A DNA stretch of 64,000 nucleotides from Bacteroidales bacterium UBA5197 (GTDB lineage: Bacteria > Bacteroidota > Bacteroidia > Bacteroidales > Lentimicrobiaceae). Both the position numbers and the translations under genes were made by a program. Positions 23,745 through 32,617 of the stretch are shown one piece after another. Numbering within the stretch: the first letter of the stretch is position 1; every line of letters starts with the position of its first letter. The stretch spans positions 1 through 64,000 of the forward strand of contig DHVX01000055.1 in NCBI GenBank assembly GCA_002412885.1, given 5' to 3'. The notes under the pieces are model-generated. The model had not been told where the DNA came from. It made no database searches and worked only from the letters and a program-made list of their open reading frames with translations.

Positions 23745-24650
23745 ATGAAGAACATACTCATTCTTTCGTGGTTTGACAAAAGTACTGTTAAGCATCTGCG
23801 ATTGCCCTTTTCGTTCTTTCTGATGCCTGTTTTTCTTTTTGCATTAAGCCAGGCCGATAACATTAACTGGCAAAGCACCACGATCGCATTCGCTATACTG
23901 CACTTGCTTGTTTTTCCGTCCAGCAACGGGTACAACAGCTTTCAGGACCGCGACACAGGAAGTATCGGCGGGCTGAAACATCCGCCCGAAGTTTCACGCA
24001 ATTTATTCAAGGCAACGCTGCTTATGGATATTGTGGCGGTGATATCCGGATTGTTAATTTCTTATAGTTTCTCCCTTTTGGTGTTGATTTTCATTCTGAT
24101 TTCCAGGGCTTACAGCTACAGGAATGTGAGATTGAAAAAATATGCGGTTATCGGATTTTTAACAGTGTTTATTTTCCAGGGAGCTTTTGTTTATATGATG
24201 GCTTCTTCAGCAATTTCCACGTTTTCATTTGCAGCGTTTTTCACACCCAACAACATCATTTGTATGAGTGTGGCAAGTTTCTTTATTGGAAGTGTTTATC
24301 CGCTTACGCAGATTTATCAGCACGAAGCAGATAAAAATGACGGCGTAATCAGCATCAGCTATAAACTCGGATACAACGGCACATTTGTGTTTTCAGGGAT
24401 ATTGTTCTCAATTGCAACCGTATTCCTCTTCTATTATTTATATCTGAAGAATCAGCAGATTGAAATGTTGCTGTTTATTGTATTGATGTTGCCTGTAATT
24501 ATTGATTTGTCGATGTGGTTTGCCAAAGTGAGGAAGGATACGAACCACGCAAACTTTGAAAATACAATGAAAATGAACCTCCTTACCTCAACCTTCATGA
24601 ATCTGTACTTTCTGCTACTGATTCTTAACAATCACTATACCTGGTTTTAA
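23745..24650 (+). CDS. UbiA-superfamily prenyltransferase
   Basis: A 301-residue integral membrane protein with about eight to nine hydrophobic segments. Two aspartate-rich motifs typical of UbiA enzymes are seen: NSFQDRD (Asn64, Asp68, Asp70) and EADKNDG (Asp196, Asp199). These bind Mg2+-diphosphate of a prenyl donor. The first motif departs from canonical NDxxDxxxD. The gene heads the type III PKS operon (its stop and the PKS start are 1 base apart), so the likely acceptor is the phenolic polyketide or a derivative. Alternative UbiA roles (menaquinone, haem O) are less likely given context. Confidence 0.8.
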   Translation: MKNILILSWFDKSTVKHLRLPFSFFLMPVFLFALSQADNINWQSTTIAFAILHLLVFPSSNGYNSFQDRDTGSIGGLKHPPEVSRNLFKATLLMDIVAVISGLLISYSFSLLVLIFILISRAYSYRNVRLKKYAVIGFLTVFIFQGAFVYMMASSAISTFSFAAFFTPNNIICMSVASFFIGSVYPLTQIYQHEADKNDGVISISYKLGYNGTFVFSGILFSIATVFLFYYLYLKNQQIEMLLFIVLMLPVIIDLSMWFAKVRKDTNHANFENTMKMNLLTSTFMNLYFLLLILNNHYTWF

Positions 24651-24651
24651 C

Positions 24652-25845
24652 ATGAGCACAATAATTTCCATAGGAACAGCCGTTCCACAATATAGCGCAG
24701 ACCAAGGCAACATCCTTGAGTTTATGAAAAGCGCCTACAGCGATGCTACTGCTTCGCGAAAGCTGAATATTTTATTCCACAACAGCGGTATAAAAACCCG
24801 CTATTCTGTTGTCCCTGATTTTGCTAACAAACAGTCAGAACCTCAGCTTTTTGATAAAAACCTGAAAGTTCCGGATGTAAGTAAACGGATGAATGTATTT
24901 AAAGAAAATGCGGCTTCACTTGCCATCAATGCCATTCAGAACGCATTTCAAAAATTGGATACAAACATTGCCGATTTTAAAATAACCCACCTGATTACCG
25001 TTACCTGCACCGGAATTTACTCGCCCGGAATCGGAGCCGCATTGATTGAGCAATTGAACTTACCCGAAGATATTTTCCATACCGCCATCAATTTTATGGG
25101 TTGCAATGCTGCATTTCCGGCGTTAAACCTTGCGGAAATGATAACCAAAACCGACGAAAATGCCAGAGTCATGATTGTTTGTGTGGAGTTGTGCACCTTA
25201 CATTTTCAGGCGATTGACAACAACGATAATTTGCTGGCAAACACCGTATTTGGAGATGGAGCCGCAGCGGTGGTTGTTGTTTCCGATGCAGCTGCAAAAA
25301 AGAACCAGCAGCCAGGGCTTTCTATAAATGGATTCCATTCCTTGATGCTTTACAAAGGCAAAAATATGATGGGCTGGAATATTACCCCGGTGAATTTCGA
25401 AATGGTTCTCGATACCGGAATACCCGAATTTATTGGCGATCAGGTAAATGAAATCGTTCAGAAAGCCAGCGATAAGTTTAAAATTGATCCTTCTGCCATT
25501 GATAAATGGGCAGTACATCCGGGTGGAAAAAAAATACTTGATTCCGTCAAAAAGTCAGCACAATTAAAGGATACAGATTTGCAGTATTCTTATAAAGTAC
25601 TTTCTGATTATGGAAACATGTCGTCGCCAACCATACTTTTTGTGCTGAATGAAATCATGTTGTCAAAACCTACTGAAGGTGAAACCGTGTTTTCAATCGG
25701 GTTTGGCCCGGGTTTGAGTATTGAATCCGCATTACTGACCTACAAAACAAACGCGACAAAGAAATCAAACTCAAATAAGAATGCGATTGTAAGAAAGTCA
25801 AACAAGCGTGTCAACAGCAAACGTAAAGTTTTATCCATCCAATAA
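24652..25845 (+). CDS. Type III polyketide synthase (chalcone synthase-like)
   Basis: A 397-residue thiolase-fold condensing enzyme. The catalytic triad is Cys151 (MGCNAAFPA), His289 (AVHPGGK) and Asn322 (YGNMSSPT); the spacing is nearly that of plant chalcone synthase (Cys164, His303, Asn336). IGFGPGLSIESALL is the C-terminal signature. Bacterial homologues make alkylresorcinols, alkylpyrones or tetrahydroxynaphthalene from fatty acyl or malonyl-CoA. The last about 35 residues are a Lys/Asn/Ser-rich basic tail (KKSNSNKNAIVRKSNKRVNSK region is shortened here) that is unusual for the family and may bind membrane lipid. Tight operon with UbiA upstream and a methyltransferase downstream. Confidence 0.93.
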   Translation: MSTIISIGTAVPQYSADQGNILEFMKSAYSDATASRKLNILFHNSGIKTRYSVVPDFANKQSEPQLFDKNLKVPDVSKRMNVFKENAASLAINAIQNAFQKLDTNIADFKITHLITVTCTGIYSPGIGAALIEQLNLPEDIFHTAINFMGCNAAFPALNLAEMITKTDENARVMIVCVELCTLHFQAIDNNDNLLANTVFGDGAAAVVVVSDAAAKKNQQPGLSINGFHSLMLYKGKNMMGWNITPVNFEMVLDTGIPEFIGDQVNEIVQKASDKFKIDPSAIDKWAVHPGGKKILDSVKKSAQLKDTDLQYSYKVLSDYGNMSSPTILFVLNEIMLSKPTEGETVFSIGFGPGLSIESALLTYKTNATKKSNSNKNAIVRKSNKRVNSKRKVLSIQ

Positions 25846-25860
25846 AACAGAAACTTACGG

Positions 25861-26586
25861 ATGGATTCAAAATTTAAATTTCGCTCTGATGAAAAGGAAT
25901 TGCTCGATGAAACCAATATCCCGCAGGATTTGCTTTTCAGGAATCTCAGGGAACTGGACATTCTGAACAGAACCACTGGTGGGCATAGCATTTCGTTGCA
26001 AGGCATAAAACAATTGATTACAGATCCTGCTAAAATCTATCATGTGGTTGACCTCGGCTGTGGAAGCGGAGATTCGATGCGAACCATGGCTGACTGGGCA
26101 CGAAAAAATAATTTTAAGGTTCAGTTAACCGGTGTTGATATGAATGCAGATGTGATTGCATATTTAAAAAATCATTGCCGTTCCTATCCGGAAATCACCG
26201 GTATAGCTGCTGATTATCAGGAATTTCTTGACAGAAATACATCCATTGATATTGTGCATTGTTCCTTGTTTTGCCATCATTTAAACGATGATCAGCTTAT
26301 TCGTTTGTTCAAATATTTCAGCGAAAACGTCACTACGGGATTTGTAATCAACGATTTGCAGAGAAACCGGCTGGCTTATTACAGCGCCTGGCTTTTCCCG
26401 CGTTTATTAAACGGAACTGCACTGGCAAAAAATGACGGACCAGTTTCGGTTCTTCGGGGGTTCAAAGTCAGCGAACTCAGACAATTGTTATCAAAAGCAA
26501 ACATCAGGAACTACACCATTCAGAAAAAACGATTCTTCCGCTTCCTGATCGTTGGAAAAACAGAAAATTATGGAACAATCGCGTAA
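25861..26586 (+). CDS. Class I SAM-dependent methyltransferase
   Basis: A 241-residue Rossmann methyltransferase with motif I VVDLGCGSGDSM, an acidic residue after strand 2 (GVDMNAD) and motif IV DIVHCSLFCHHL. It starts 15 bases after the PKS gene and overlaps the start of the monooxygenase gene, so it almost surely tailors the same product. In the streptomycete srs operon a PKS, a methyltransferase and a flavin hydroxylase make methylated phenolic lipids; the same three activities occur together here. Confidence 0.85.
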   Translation: MDSKFKFRSDEKELLDETNIPQDLLFRNLRELDILNRTTGGHSISLQGIKQLITDPAKIYHVVDLGCGSGDSMRTMADWARKNNFKVQLTGVDMNADVIAYLKNHCRSYPEITGIAADYQEFLDRNTSIDIVHCSLFCHHLNDDQLIRLFKYFSENVTTGFVINDLQRNRLAYYSAWLFPRLLNGTALAKNDGPVSVLRGFKVSELRQLLSKANIRNYTIQKKRFFRFLIVGKTENYGTIA

Positions 26587-28159
26587 GCCAGCAACCGAAG
26601 TCCTTATCGTGGGCGCCGGTCCAACCGGCCTGATGATGGCTTGTCAGTTTGCTGTTCATCAGGTTTCGTTTCGGATTATTGATAAAAAAACCGACTCTTC
26701 CTCCAATTCCGGTGCTTTGATTGTGCAGGCACGAACCCTTGAAATCTTTCAGCAGCTGGGGATTGCAAGCGAAGCAATAAACAAGGGAATTGTTGCAGAT
26801 GAAATTGATATTCTATATGATGCGAAAAGAATAACCGGCACTTCAATAAAAAACATCGGTGATAACCTTACGCAATTCCCTTTTTTGCTGATGCTCGAAC
26901 AATCGGAAACAGAAAAGTTGTTACTTAAATTTCTGAATGATCGCGGCCACAGCCTTGAAAAAGGTGTGATTTTTAAAAGCTTTGTGCAGGGTAAAAACAA
27001 AATATCAACGGATGTCTTTATGCCGGACGGTTCAGCACAAACCATTGAATCTGATTTTATTATCGGCGCTGATGGAAGCAACAGTGCCATCAGAAACTTT
27101 CTGAATATTCCTTTTGAGGGTAAAACTTACCCGAAACCCATTTTTATTCTTGATTGCAGTGCAAACACAGAAATCCGTTCAGGTGCAATTTCAATAGCTT
27201 TTACTAAAAAATCAGTGGCCGGGTTTTTCCCGTTGCGCAACAAAAGATGGAGGGTTGACGGCAGCTTTCCGAAAAGTATAAAAACGTCGGATAGAATTAG
27301 TCTTGAAACCATTATAAACGGCAATCAAGGTTTGAATACCCTGAACTTTAAAATACAAGATACCGACTGGTTTTCAGTATCACACTCTCAGCAGAGATAT
27401 GCTCGTACCATTCGTGTAGGAAATTGTTTTCTGGCAGGCGATTCGGCACATGTACACACACCGGTTGGCGCACAGGGAATGAATACAGGCATTCAGGATG
27501 CGCATAACCTGGCGTGGAAACTGGCTTTAGTGTTAAAACAAAGAGCAAAACCCGAACTTCTCGATTCTTACTCATCTGAGCGCTTGGGCGTTTCAAAAGG
27601 TTTTGCACGTTACAGCGATGTGGTTTTTAAAATGGTGACAAGTACAAATCCGGCTGTCAGGCTTTTCAGAACTTCAATTCTGAAGATTTTCTTCCTGAAG
27701 ATGTTCCCAAAACTGGCAAACAAAGAAGAATCGCGGCTGAAATTTTTTAAGTCCATTTCACAGATTGACATTCGTTATAAATCAGACTTCCCTAAGGAAA
27801 AAGATGATGAAAAAAAGTTTTTTAACGGATCGCCAAAACCTGGTTACAGGTTCCCGTATTTTGATTATATATACAATCATAATCAAACCAACACTCACGA
27901 GATACTTGATTCCAAGTCGTTTACGATCCTGGTGCTTGCTCAGGAGTTAACACCTGAAATAAAATCCATCTCCGAAAAGTATAACTTGAAGATGGTGCTG
28001 ATAAATAAACTGTCTGAAACTGAGAAGTTATATTCAACTCTTGGGATCAGATTTTCCGGGTATTACCTGATCCGACCTGATGCTTACATCGCATTGCGAT
28101 CAGCAACCATGAATTCAAGTCAGTTGAGCAGATATCTGGCAAATAATTACTTACCATGA
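26570..28159 (+). CDS. FAD-dependent aromatic monooxygenase (PHBH/UbiH-like)
   Basis: From the ATG at 26570 (MEQSRKPATEV) it is 529 residues; an ATG at 26552 adds six. GAGPTGLMMA is the ADP-binding GxGxxG motif, the DG motif occurs as GADGSNSAIRNFL, and GDSAHVHTPVGAQGMNTGIQDAHNLAWKL is the third FAD motif with the ribityl-binding GD. A C-terminal thioredoxin-like domain typical of the phenol-hydroxylase branch occupies about residues 400-529. It would hydroxylate the polyketide ring, possibly giving a hydroquinone or quinone. It overlaps the methyltransferase gene by 17 bases. Confidence 0.9.
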   Translation: MEQSRKPATEVLIVGAGPTGLMMACQFAVHQVSFRIIDKKTDSSSNSGALIVQARTLEIFQQLGIASEAINKGIVADEIDILYDAKRITGTSIKNIGDNLTQFPFLLMLEQSETEKLLLKFLNDRGHSLEKGVIFKSFVQGKNKISTDVFMPDGSAQTIESDFIIGADGSNSAIRNFLNIPFEGKTYPKPIFILDCSANTEIRSGAISIAFTKKSVAGFFPLRNKRWRVDGSFPKSIKTSDRISLETIINGNQGLNTLNFKIQDTDWFSVSHSQQRYARTIRVGNCFLAGDSAHVHTPVGAQGMNTGIQDAHNLAWKLALVLKQRAKPELLDSYSSERLGVSKGFARYSDVVFKMVTSTNPAVRLFRTSILKIFFLKMFPKLANKEESRLKFFKSISQIDIRYKSDFPKEKDDEKKFFNGSPKPGYRFPYFDYIYNHNQTNTHEILDSKSFTILVLAQELTPEIKSISEKYNLKMVLINKLSETEKLYSTLGIRFSGYYLIRPDAYIALRSATMNSSQLSRYLANNYLP

Positions 28160-28177
28160 AGACCTAATCTACGCAAA

Positions 28178-29029
28178 ATGACCAAAATAAAATTGTGCGC
28201 CTTGGTGCCTTGGTGCTTTGATGGCAAAAGCAAAAAACTTAGAGATTATCTTTTCGAATTTGAAGATTTATCCTGGTTTCCCAACACCATCAGGGAAAGC
28301 ATGACTGACTACCTGCGTTTTCTGATAACTAAAGTTGATTTTTACCGACCCATCGTTCCCTTACTTCTCGAAGGAATGAATATCACAAATACAAGTCAGA
28401 TCATTGATTTATGCTCGGGCGGAGGTGGTGCCATTGAGCAGATTCAAAATGAACTTCATTCACAATCTGATAAGGAAGTCAAAATTATTCTCACTGATAA
28501 ATTTCCCAACACAAGCGCATATCAATACTTATCGGCAAAAACAAAGGGTGGCATTTCATTTATTGATTCTTCTGTTGATGCCGCTGAAGTTCCTGCAGAC
28601 CTGAAAGGATTCAGAACCATTTTCTCTGGTTTTCATCATTTCAATAAACACACAGCAAAATCAGTGCTTAAAAATGCGGTGGATGCCAGGTCCGGAATCG
28701 CAATTTTTGATGGAGGAGATAAAAACATACTGGCAATTCTGGCTATACTGGTTGTTCATCCGATTGTATTTTTCTTTTTCACTCCATTCTTCCGGCCATT
28801 CCGGTTTTCAAGGTTAATCTTTACGTATATCATTCCTGTAATTCCTTTTTGCACAGTTTGGGATGGCATAGTTTCCATCATCCGCTTATACCGCCCAAAC
28901 GAACTTTTACAGATTGCCAATGAGGTTACCACTGTAAATTATTCCTGGAAAGCAGGCAAGATAAAAAGCAGTTATGGTTTGAAGGTAACTTTTCTTATTG
29001 GATACCCGGCGGCAGGAATAGAAAGTTAA
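28178..29029 (+). CDS. Membrane-associated SAM methyltransferase-like protein
   Basis: A 283-residue protein with motif I IIDLCSGGGGAIEQI and a Rossmann core (about 60-175), followed by hydrophobic segments near residues 182-230 and a final beta hairpin. This combination suggests a membrane-attached methyltransferase acting on a lipid substrate. The first 15 residues derive from a repetitive ccttggtgccttggtgc stretch of the kind that occurs in intergenic DNA, so the true start may be further in; homologues I recall begin near the RDYLFEFEDLSWFP segment. Last gene of the biosynthetic operon. Confidence 0.72.
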   Translation: MTKIKLCALVPWCFDGKSKKLRDYLFEFEDLSWFPNTIRESMTDYLRFLITKVDFYRPIVPLLLEGMNITNTSQIIDLCSGGGGAIEQIQNELHSQSDKEVKIILTDKFPNTSAYQYLSAKTKGGISFIDSSVDAAEVPADLKGFRTIFSGFHHFNKHTAKSVLKNAVDARSGIAIFDGGDKNILAILAILVVHPIVFFFFTPFFRPFRFSRLIFTYIIPVIPFCTVWDGIVSIIRLYRPNELLQIANEVTTVNYSWKAGKIKSSYGLKVTFLIGYPAAGIES

Positions 29030-29061
29030 TTGCGGATTTCAGATTGCTGATTTCGGATCGA

Positions 29062-29109
29062 CCTAACAAGTTTTTCCGCCCGAGTCGGACATGCTTTCAA
29101 CTTGTTAGG
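29062..29109 (+). terminator. Terminator after the biosynthetic operon
   Basis: A perfect 11-bp stem (cctaacaagtt / aacttgttagg) with a 26-base loop is followed by acttctttttt. It lies 33 bases after the last operon gene and separates it from the cytochrome bd operon. The loop has its own short complement (ccgcccgagtcgg). Confidence 0.7.
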
Positions 29110-29297
29110 ACTTCTTTTTTCTATTGGTTCTCGGATTGCATGCACAAACATAATTGGTTATAAGCGAGCACTGCTGCTACAGGTGTTAGGGGTGCGTATG
29201 CATCATGGTTATTTATACAATTTCTAAATTAGAAAATGATAGCATTCGGGAATTGTTTATAAATAACTTTGGGGGTAACCAAAAAGAAGCTCTAATA

Positions 29298-29516
29298 ATG
29301 AAGAAAAATATATTTCTCAGGGTTTTCAATTTCTATTACGAGGGATTCCGGAGCATGAAACTTGGCCGTACCTTATGGCTGATTATTCTTATAAAGCTGT
29401 TTGTGATGTTCGTCATTCTTAAAATATTTTTCTTTCCCAATTTCCTGAAAACAAATTTCGAAACCGATCAGGAACGAAGCGATTATGTGCTTGAGCAATT
29501 AATTAATCCAAAATAA
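29298..29516 (+). CDS. DUF4492 small membrane protein of the cytochrome bd operon
   Basis: The ATG at 29298 gives 72 residues starting MKKNIFLRVFNFYYEGF; an open extension to 29205 is ignored because DUF4492 proteins begin at this motif. There is one transmembrane helix (about 22-43). The gene sits 7 bases before cydA, its usual place in Bacteroidales, where it is thought to accompany the bd oxidase. The function is not established. Confidence 0.82.
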   Translation: MKKNIFLRVFNFYYEGFRSMKLGRTLWLIILIKLFVMFVILKIFFFPNFLKTNFETDQERSDYVLEQLINPK

Positions 29517-29523
29517 CCATACC

Positions 29524-31074
29524 ATGACAGAAACTTTTGACTATTCATTGATTGACTGGTCGCGGGCACAGTTTGCGCTAACGGCTATGTATCACTGGAT
29601 GTTTGTCCCGCTTACGCTTGGCCTCGGGTTTATTGTGGCCATAATGGAATCCATTTACGTGAAAACCGGAGATCCGGAATGGAAGCGCATCACCAAGTTC
29701 TGGATGACCATTTTCGGTATCAACTTTGCCATTGGTGTTGCCACGGGTATTATCCTCGAATTTGAATTTGGCACCAACTGGTCGAACTATTCATGGTTTG
29801 TGGGCGATATTTTTGGCGCTCCGCTTGCCATCGAAGGCATTATGGCCTTTTTCCTGGAATCAACTTTTATCGCCGTTATGTTCTTCGGATGGAACAAGGT
29901 GAGTAAAAGATTTCACCTGATTTCAACCTGGCTGGTGGCTTTCGGGGCGAGCCTTTCGGCACTCTGGATTCTGGTGGCAAATGCATGGATGCAATTGCCG
30001 GTCGGCATGAAATTCAATCCCGAGACTGCCCGAAACGAAATGGTACATTTCTGGGATATCCTTTTCTCGCCAATGGCCGTGAGTAAATTCACGCACACCA
30101 TTGCTTCGTCATATCTTTTGGCGGCGATTGTGGTGATTGGCATAAGTTCGTGGTTTCTGCTCAAAAAAAGACACCTGGTTTTCGCCAAAAGAAGCATTGT
30201 TGTGGCCGCGGTTTTCGGATTGATTACGTCTCTTTTTACCATCCTCACCGGCGATTACAGTGCAAAAGTAGTGGCCCGTCATCAACCCATGAAGTTTGCT
30301 GCTTTTGAAGGTTTATATGTCGGACAACGCGGTGCTCCGCTAATTGCACTGGGAATTGTTTCCTCTTCACCCGATGATCCGGACAATGTGAATGCAAAGG
30401 ATTTCGTTTTTAAACTTGAAATCCCCAACTTCCTCTCCTATATGGCATTTCAGGATGTCAACGCCTTTATTCCCGGCATTAAAGACCTGATGGAAGGCAA
30501 TGAGGAGCATGGGATTAAATCGGCCGCTGAAAAAATCGCCCGTGGCAAACTGGCCATCGATGCGCTGGCGGAGTACAAAGCCGCAAAAACAGCCGGCGAT
30601 GAAACAAAGCTTGCTGAAGCACAGATCATTCTGGAGGAGAATTTCCAGTATTTTGGTTATGGATATTTTGTGGATGATCCGACCCGCCTCGTACCGAATG
30701 TGCCCATTACCTTCTACAGTTTCCACCTGATGGTAGCGCTGGGCATGTGGTTTCTGGTCTTCTTTGCGATAGTGCTGTTGCTGGTTTACAAGAATATGCT
30801 GAGCCGATCAAAATTCTGGCTCATTATAGGAATTGTGAATATTCCGCTGGCTTATCTGGCGTCGCAATCGGGTTGGGTAACTGCCGAAATGGGTCGTCAG
30901 CCCTGGGTTATTCAGGATCTGATGCCAACCATGGTGGCTGTGTCGCGGCTGGATGCTAATGCGGTAATTACAACCTTCATTTTGTTTGCTGTAATCTTCA
31001 CTGCCCTGCTTATTGCCGAACTCAGCATTATGTTCAAAACAATAAAAACCGGACCTAAACAAGGAGGAAATTAA
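29524..31074 (+). CDS. cydA: Cytochrome bd ubiquinol/menaquinol oxidase subunit I
   Basis: A 516-residue, multi-pass haem-binding subunit. Ligands appear as the His in AMYHWMFVPLTLG (haem d side), the His in KFTHTIASSYLL and the Met in FYSFHLMVALGMW (haem b558), with the conserved Glu cluster in ILEFEFGTNW. The quinol-binding loop between helices 6 and 7 is long and contains an Ala/Glu/Lys-rich insertion (about 325-365), as usual in Bacteroidales. The enzyme reduces oxygen to water with menaquinol and supports microaerobic life. cydB follows directly. Confidence 0.97.
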   Translation: MTETFDYSLIDWSRAQFALTAMYHWMFVPLTLGLGFIVAIMESIYVKTGDPEWKRITKFWMTIFGINFAIGVATGIILEFEFGTNWSNYSWFVGDIFGAPLAIEGIMAFFLESTFIAVMFFGWNKVSKRFHLISTWLVAFGASLSALWILVANAWMQLPVGMKFNPETARNEMVHFWDILFSPMAVSKFTHTIASSYLLAAIVVIGISSWFLLKKRHLVFAKRSIVVAAVFGLITSLFTILTGDYSAKVVARHQPMKFAAFEGLYVGQRGAPLIALGIVSSSPDDPDNVNAKDFVFKLEIPNFLSYMAFQDVNAFIPGIKDLMEGNEEHGIKSAAEKIARGKLAIDALAEYKAAKTAGDETKLAEAQIILEENFQYFGYGYFVDDPTRLVPNVPITFYSFHLMVALGMWFLVFFAIVLLLVYKNMLSRSKFWLIIGIVNIPLAYLASQSGWVTAEMGRQPWVIQDLMPTMVAVSRLDANAVITTFILFAVIFTALLIAELSIMFKTIKTGPKQGGN

Positions 31075-31075
31075 G

Positions 31076-32233
31076 ATGTTTGAAACCTTTTCAATTCTCA
31101 CACTTCAGCAGTACTGGTGGATAATCATCTCGGTACTTGGCAGTCTCCTTGTTTTTATGATGTTTGTTCAGGGCGGTCAAACCCTTATCTACACGCTTGG
31201 CAAAACCGATACCGAACGCTCAATGATCATCAATACCCTGGGGCGGAAATGGGAAATCACTTTCACCACTCTGGTTACCTTTGGCGGTGCATTTTTCGCC
31301 TCCTTCCCCCTTTTCTACTCCACCAGTTTTGGCGGGGCTTACTGGGTGTGGATGGCCATTCTGTTTGCCTTTATCATTCAGGCCATTTCGTATGAATACC
31401 GGAGCAAAGCCAACAATTTCCTTGGTAAAAGAACCTTCGAAACCTTCCTTTTTATCAATGGTGCGCTGGGTACCATTCTGATCGGAACCGCAGTGGGCAC
31501 ATTCTTTAACGGAGCCATGTTTTCGATGAATAAGCTGAATATTACCCAAATTTACGACTCGGCAATTTCACGGTGGATGACACCCACACACGGACTGGAA
31601 GCGGTACTCAACTTTCATAATGTAGCGCTTGGATTGTCGGTGTTTTTTCTGGCAAGGGTACTCGGCATTCTATATATCGTCAACAGCGTAAATGATGACA
31701 ATATCCTGGCACGCTCGCGCAAACAGATGTGGTACAATGCAGTTCCGTTTCTGGTGTTTTTCCTTTATTTTGTGATTCATCTGCTTCTGAAACAAGGTTT
31801 TGCCTACAATCCTGAAACCGGAGAAGTATTTATGGAACCTTATAAATATTTCAATAATCTGATTCAGATGCCGCTGGTGCTGGTGACTTTCCTTGCGGGC
31901 GTGGTGCTGGTGCTTGCCGGAATTGCCCGTTTTGTTTTTTGCCGGAGTCTCAAAGGCATCTGGCTTTCGGGTGCCGGTACTTTTCTGGCGGTGCTTGCAT
32001 TGTTCCTTATTGCGGGGCTCAACAACACAGCCTTTTACCCTTCGCTTTACAACCTGCAACAATCGCTTACCATCGAAAACAGTTCATCAAGTCATTACAC
32101 CCTGACAGCCATGAGCTATGTGTCGCTGTTTGTGCCGGTAGTCATCACTTACATCTTTTTTGTGTGGAGAGCCATCAACAACAAGCCCATCGAAAAGGCT
32201 GATCTTGAAGAAAAAGACTCACACATTTACTAA
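31076..32233 (+). CDS. cydB: Cytochrome bd oxidase subunit II
   Basis: A 385-residue, eight- to nine-helix subunit. The start (QQYWWIIISVLGSLLVFMMFVQGGQTL) and GRKWEITFTTLVTFGGAFFASFPLFYSTSFGGAYWVWM are typical of Bacteroidota CydB. It begins 1 base after the cydA stop, so the two are coupled. It forms the heterodimeric oxidase with CydA and binds no haem itself. Confidence 0.96.
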   Translation: MFETFSILTLQQYWWIIISVLGSLLVFMMFVQGGQTLIYTLGKTDTERSMIINTLGRKWEITFTTLVTFGGAFFASFPLFYSTSFGGAYWVWMAILFAFIIQAISYEYRSKANNFLGKRTFETFLFINGALGTILIGTAVGTFFNGAMFSMNKLNITQIYDSAISRWMTPTHGLEAVLNFHNVALGLSVFFLARVLGILYIVNSVNDDNILARSRKQMWYNAVPFLVFFLYFVIHLLLKQGFAYNPETGEVFMEPYKYFNNLIQMPLVLVTFLAGVVLVLAGIARFVFCRSLKGIWLSGAGTFLAVLALFLIAGLNNTAFYPSLYNLQQSLTIENSSSSHYTLTAMSYVSLFVPVVITYIFFVWRAINNKPIEKADLEEKDSHIY

Positions 32234-32259
32234 GCGTAAACCCTTAAAACCAAAACATT

Positions 32260-32397
32260 ATGTATCTCGATAAAATCCTCTGGTTTATGGCATGGCCTGC
32301 AATGATTGTCCTGTCATATTACCTCACACTGCTGGCATTAAAACTTCTCCGCAAACAAATTCTGGAAGATCCTTTGGGGGAAGATAGCAGGCCGTAA
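32260..32397 (+). CDS. Tiny single-helix membrane protein, CydX-like position
   Basis: A 45-residue ORF, MYLDKILWFMAWPAMIVLSY then YLTLLALKLLRKQILEDP, with one transmembrane helix and a charged C-terminus. It starts 26 bases after cydB. Small subunits such as CydX, CydY or CydS stabilise bd oxidases and occupy this place in other phyla. There is no strong sequence match to CydX, so equivalence is inferred from size, topology and context. Confidence 0.7.
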   Translation: MYLDKILWFMAWPAMIVLSYYLTLLALKLLRKQILEDPLGEDSRP

Positions 32398-32428
32398 GCA
32401 GTTTCTTTCTTTACTATTTTTAAGAATA

Positions 32429-32459
32429 AGGGCAATCCGGGGAGGGTTGTCCTTTTTTT
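32429..32459 (+). terminator. Rho-independent terminator of the cyd operon
   Basis: The imperfect stem gggcaatcc / gggttgtcc, with G-U pairs and a short loop, is followed directly by a run of seven T. It lies 32 bases after the small ORF that ends the operon. Confidence 0.75.
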
Positions 32460-32617
32460 GTGGGTTGTGGGGAAAGGGTTTTGAGTTTTAAATAATACGA
32501 TGAAATCCGCAAAAACACCCCCCTCCAAAGAATCTCATATTTTTTAACACTCAACCGTAATTAAAACATTGAAAACATGTATTTTTGCTTTTCTCATATT
32601 TTTCAAACAACATATCA

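Noticed and set aside
29913..32202. Open frames on both strands inside cydA and cydB
   Set aside because: The cytochrome bd subunits are certain; the other frames are shadows with low-complexity, His- and Pro-rich translations.
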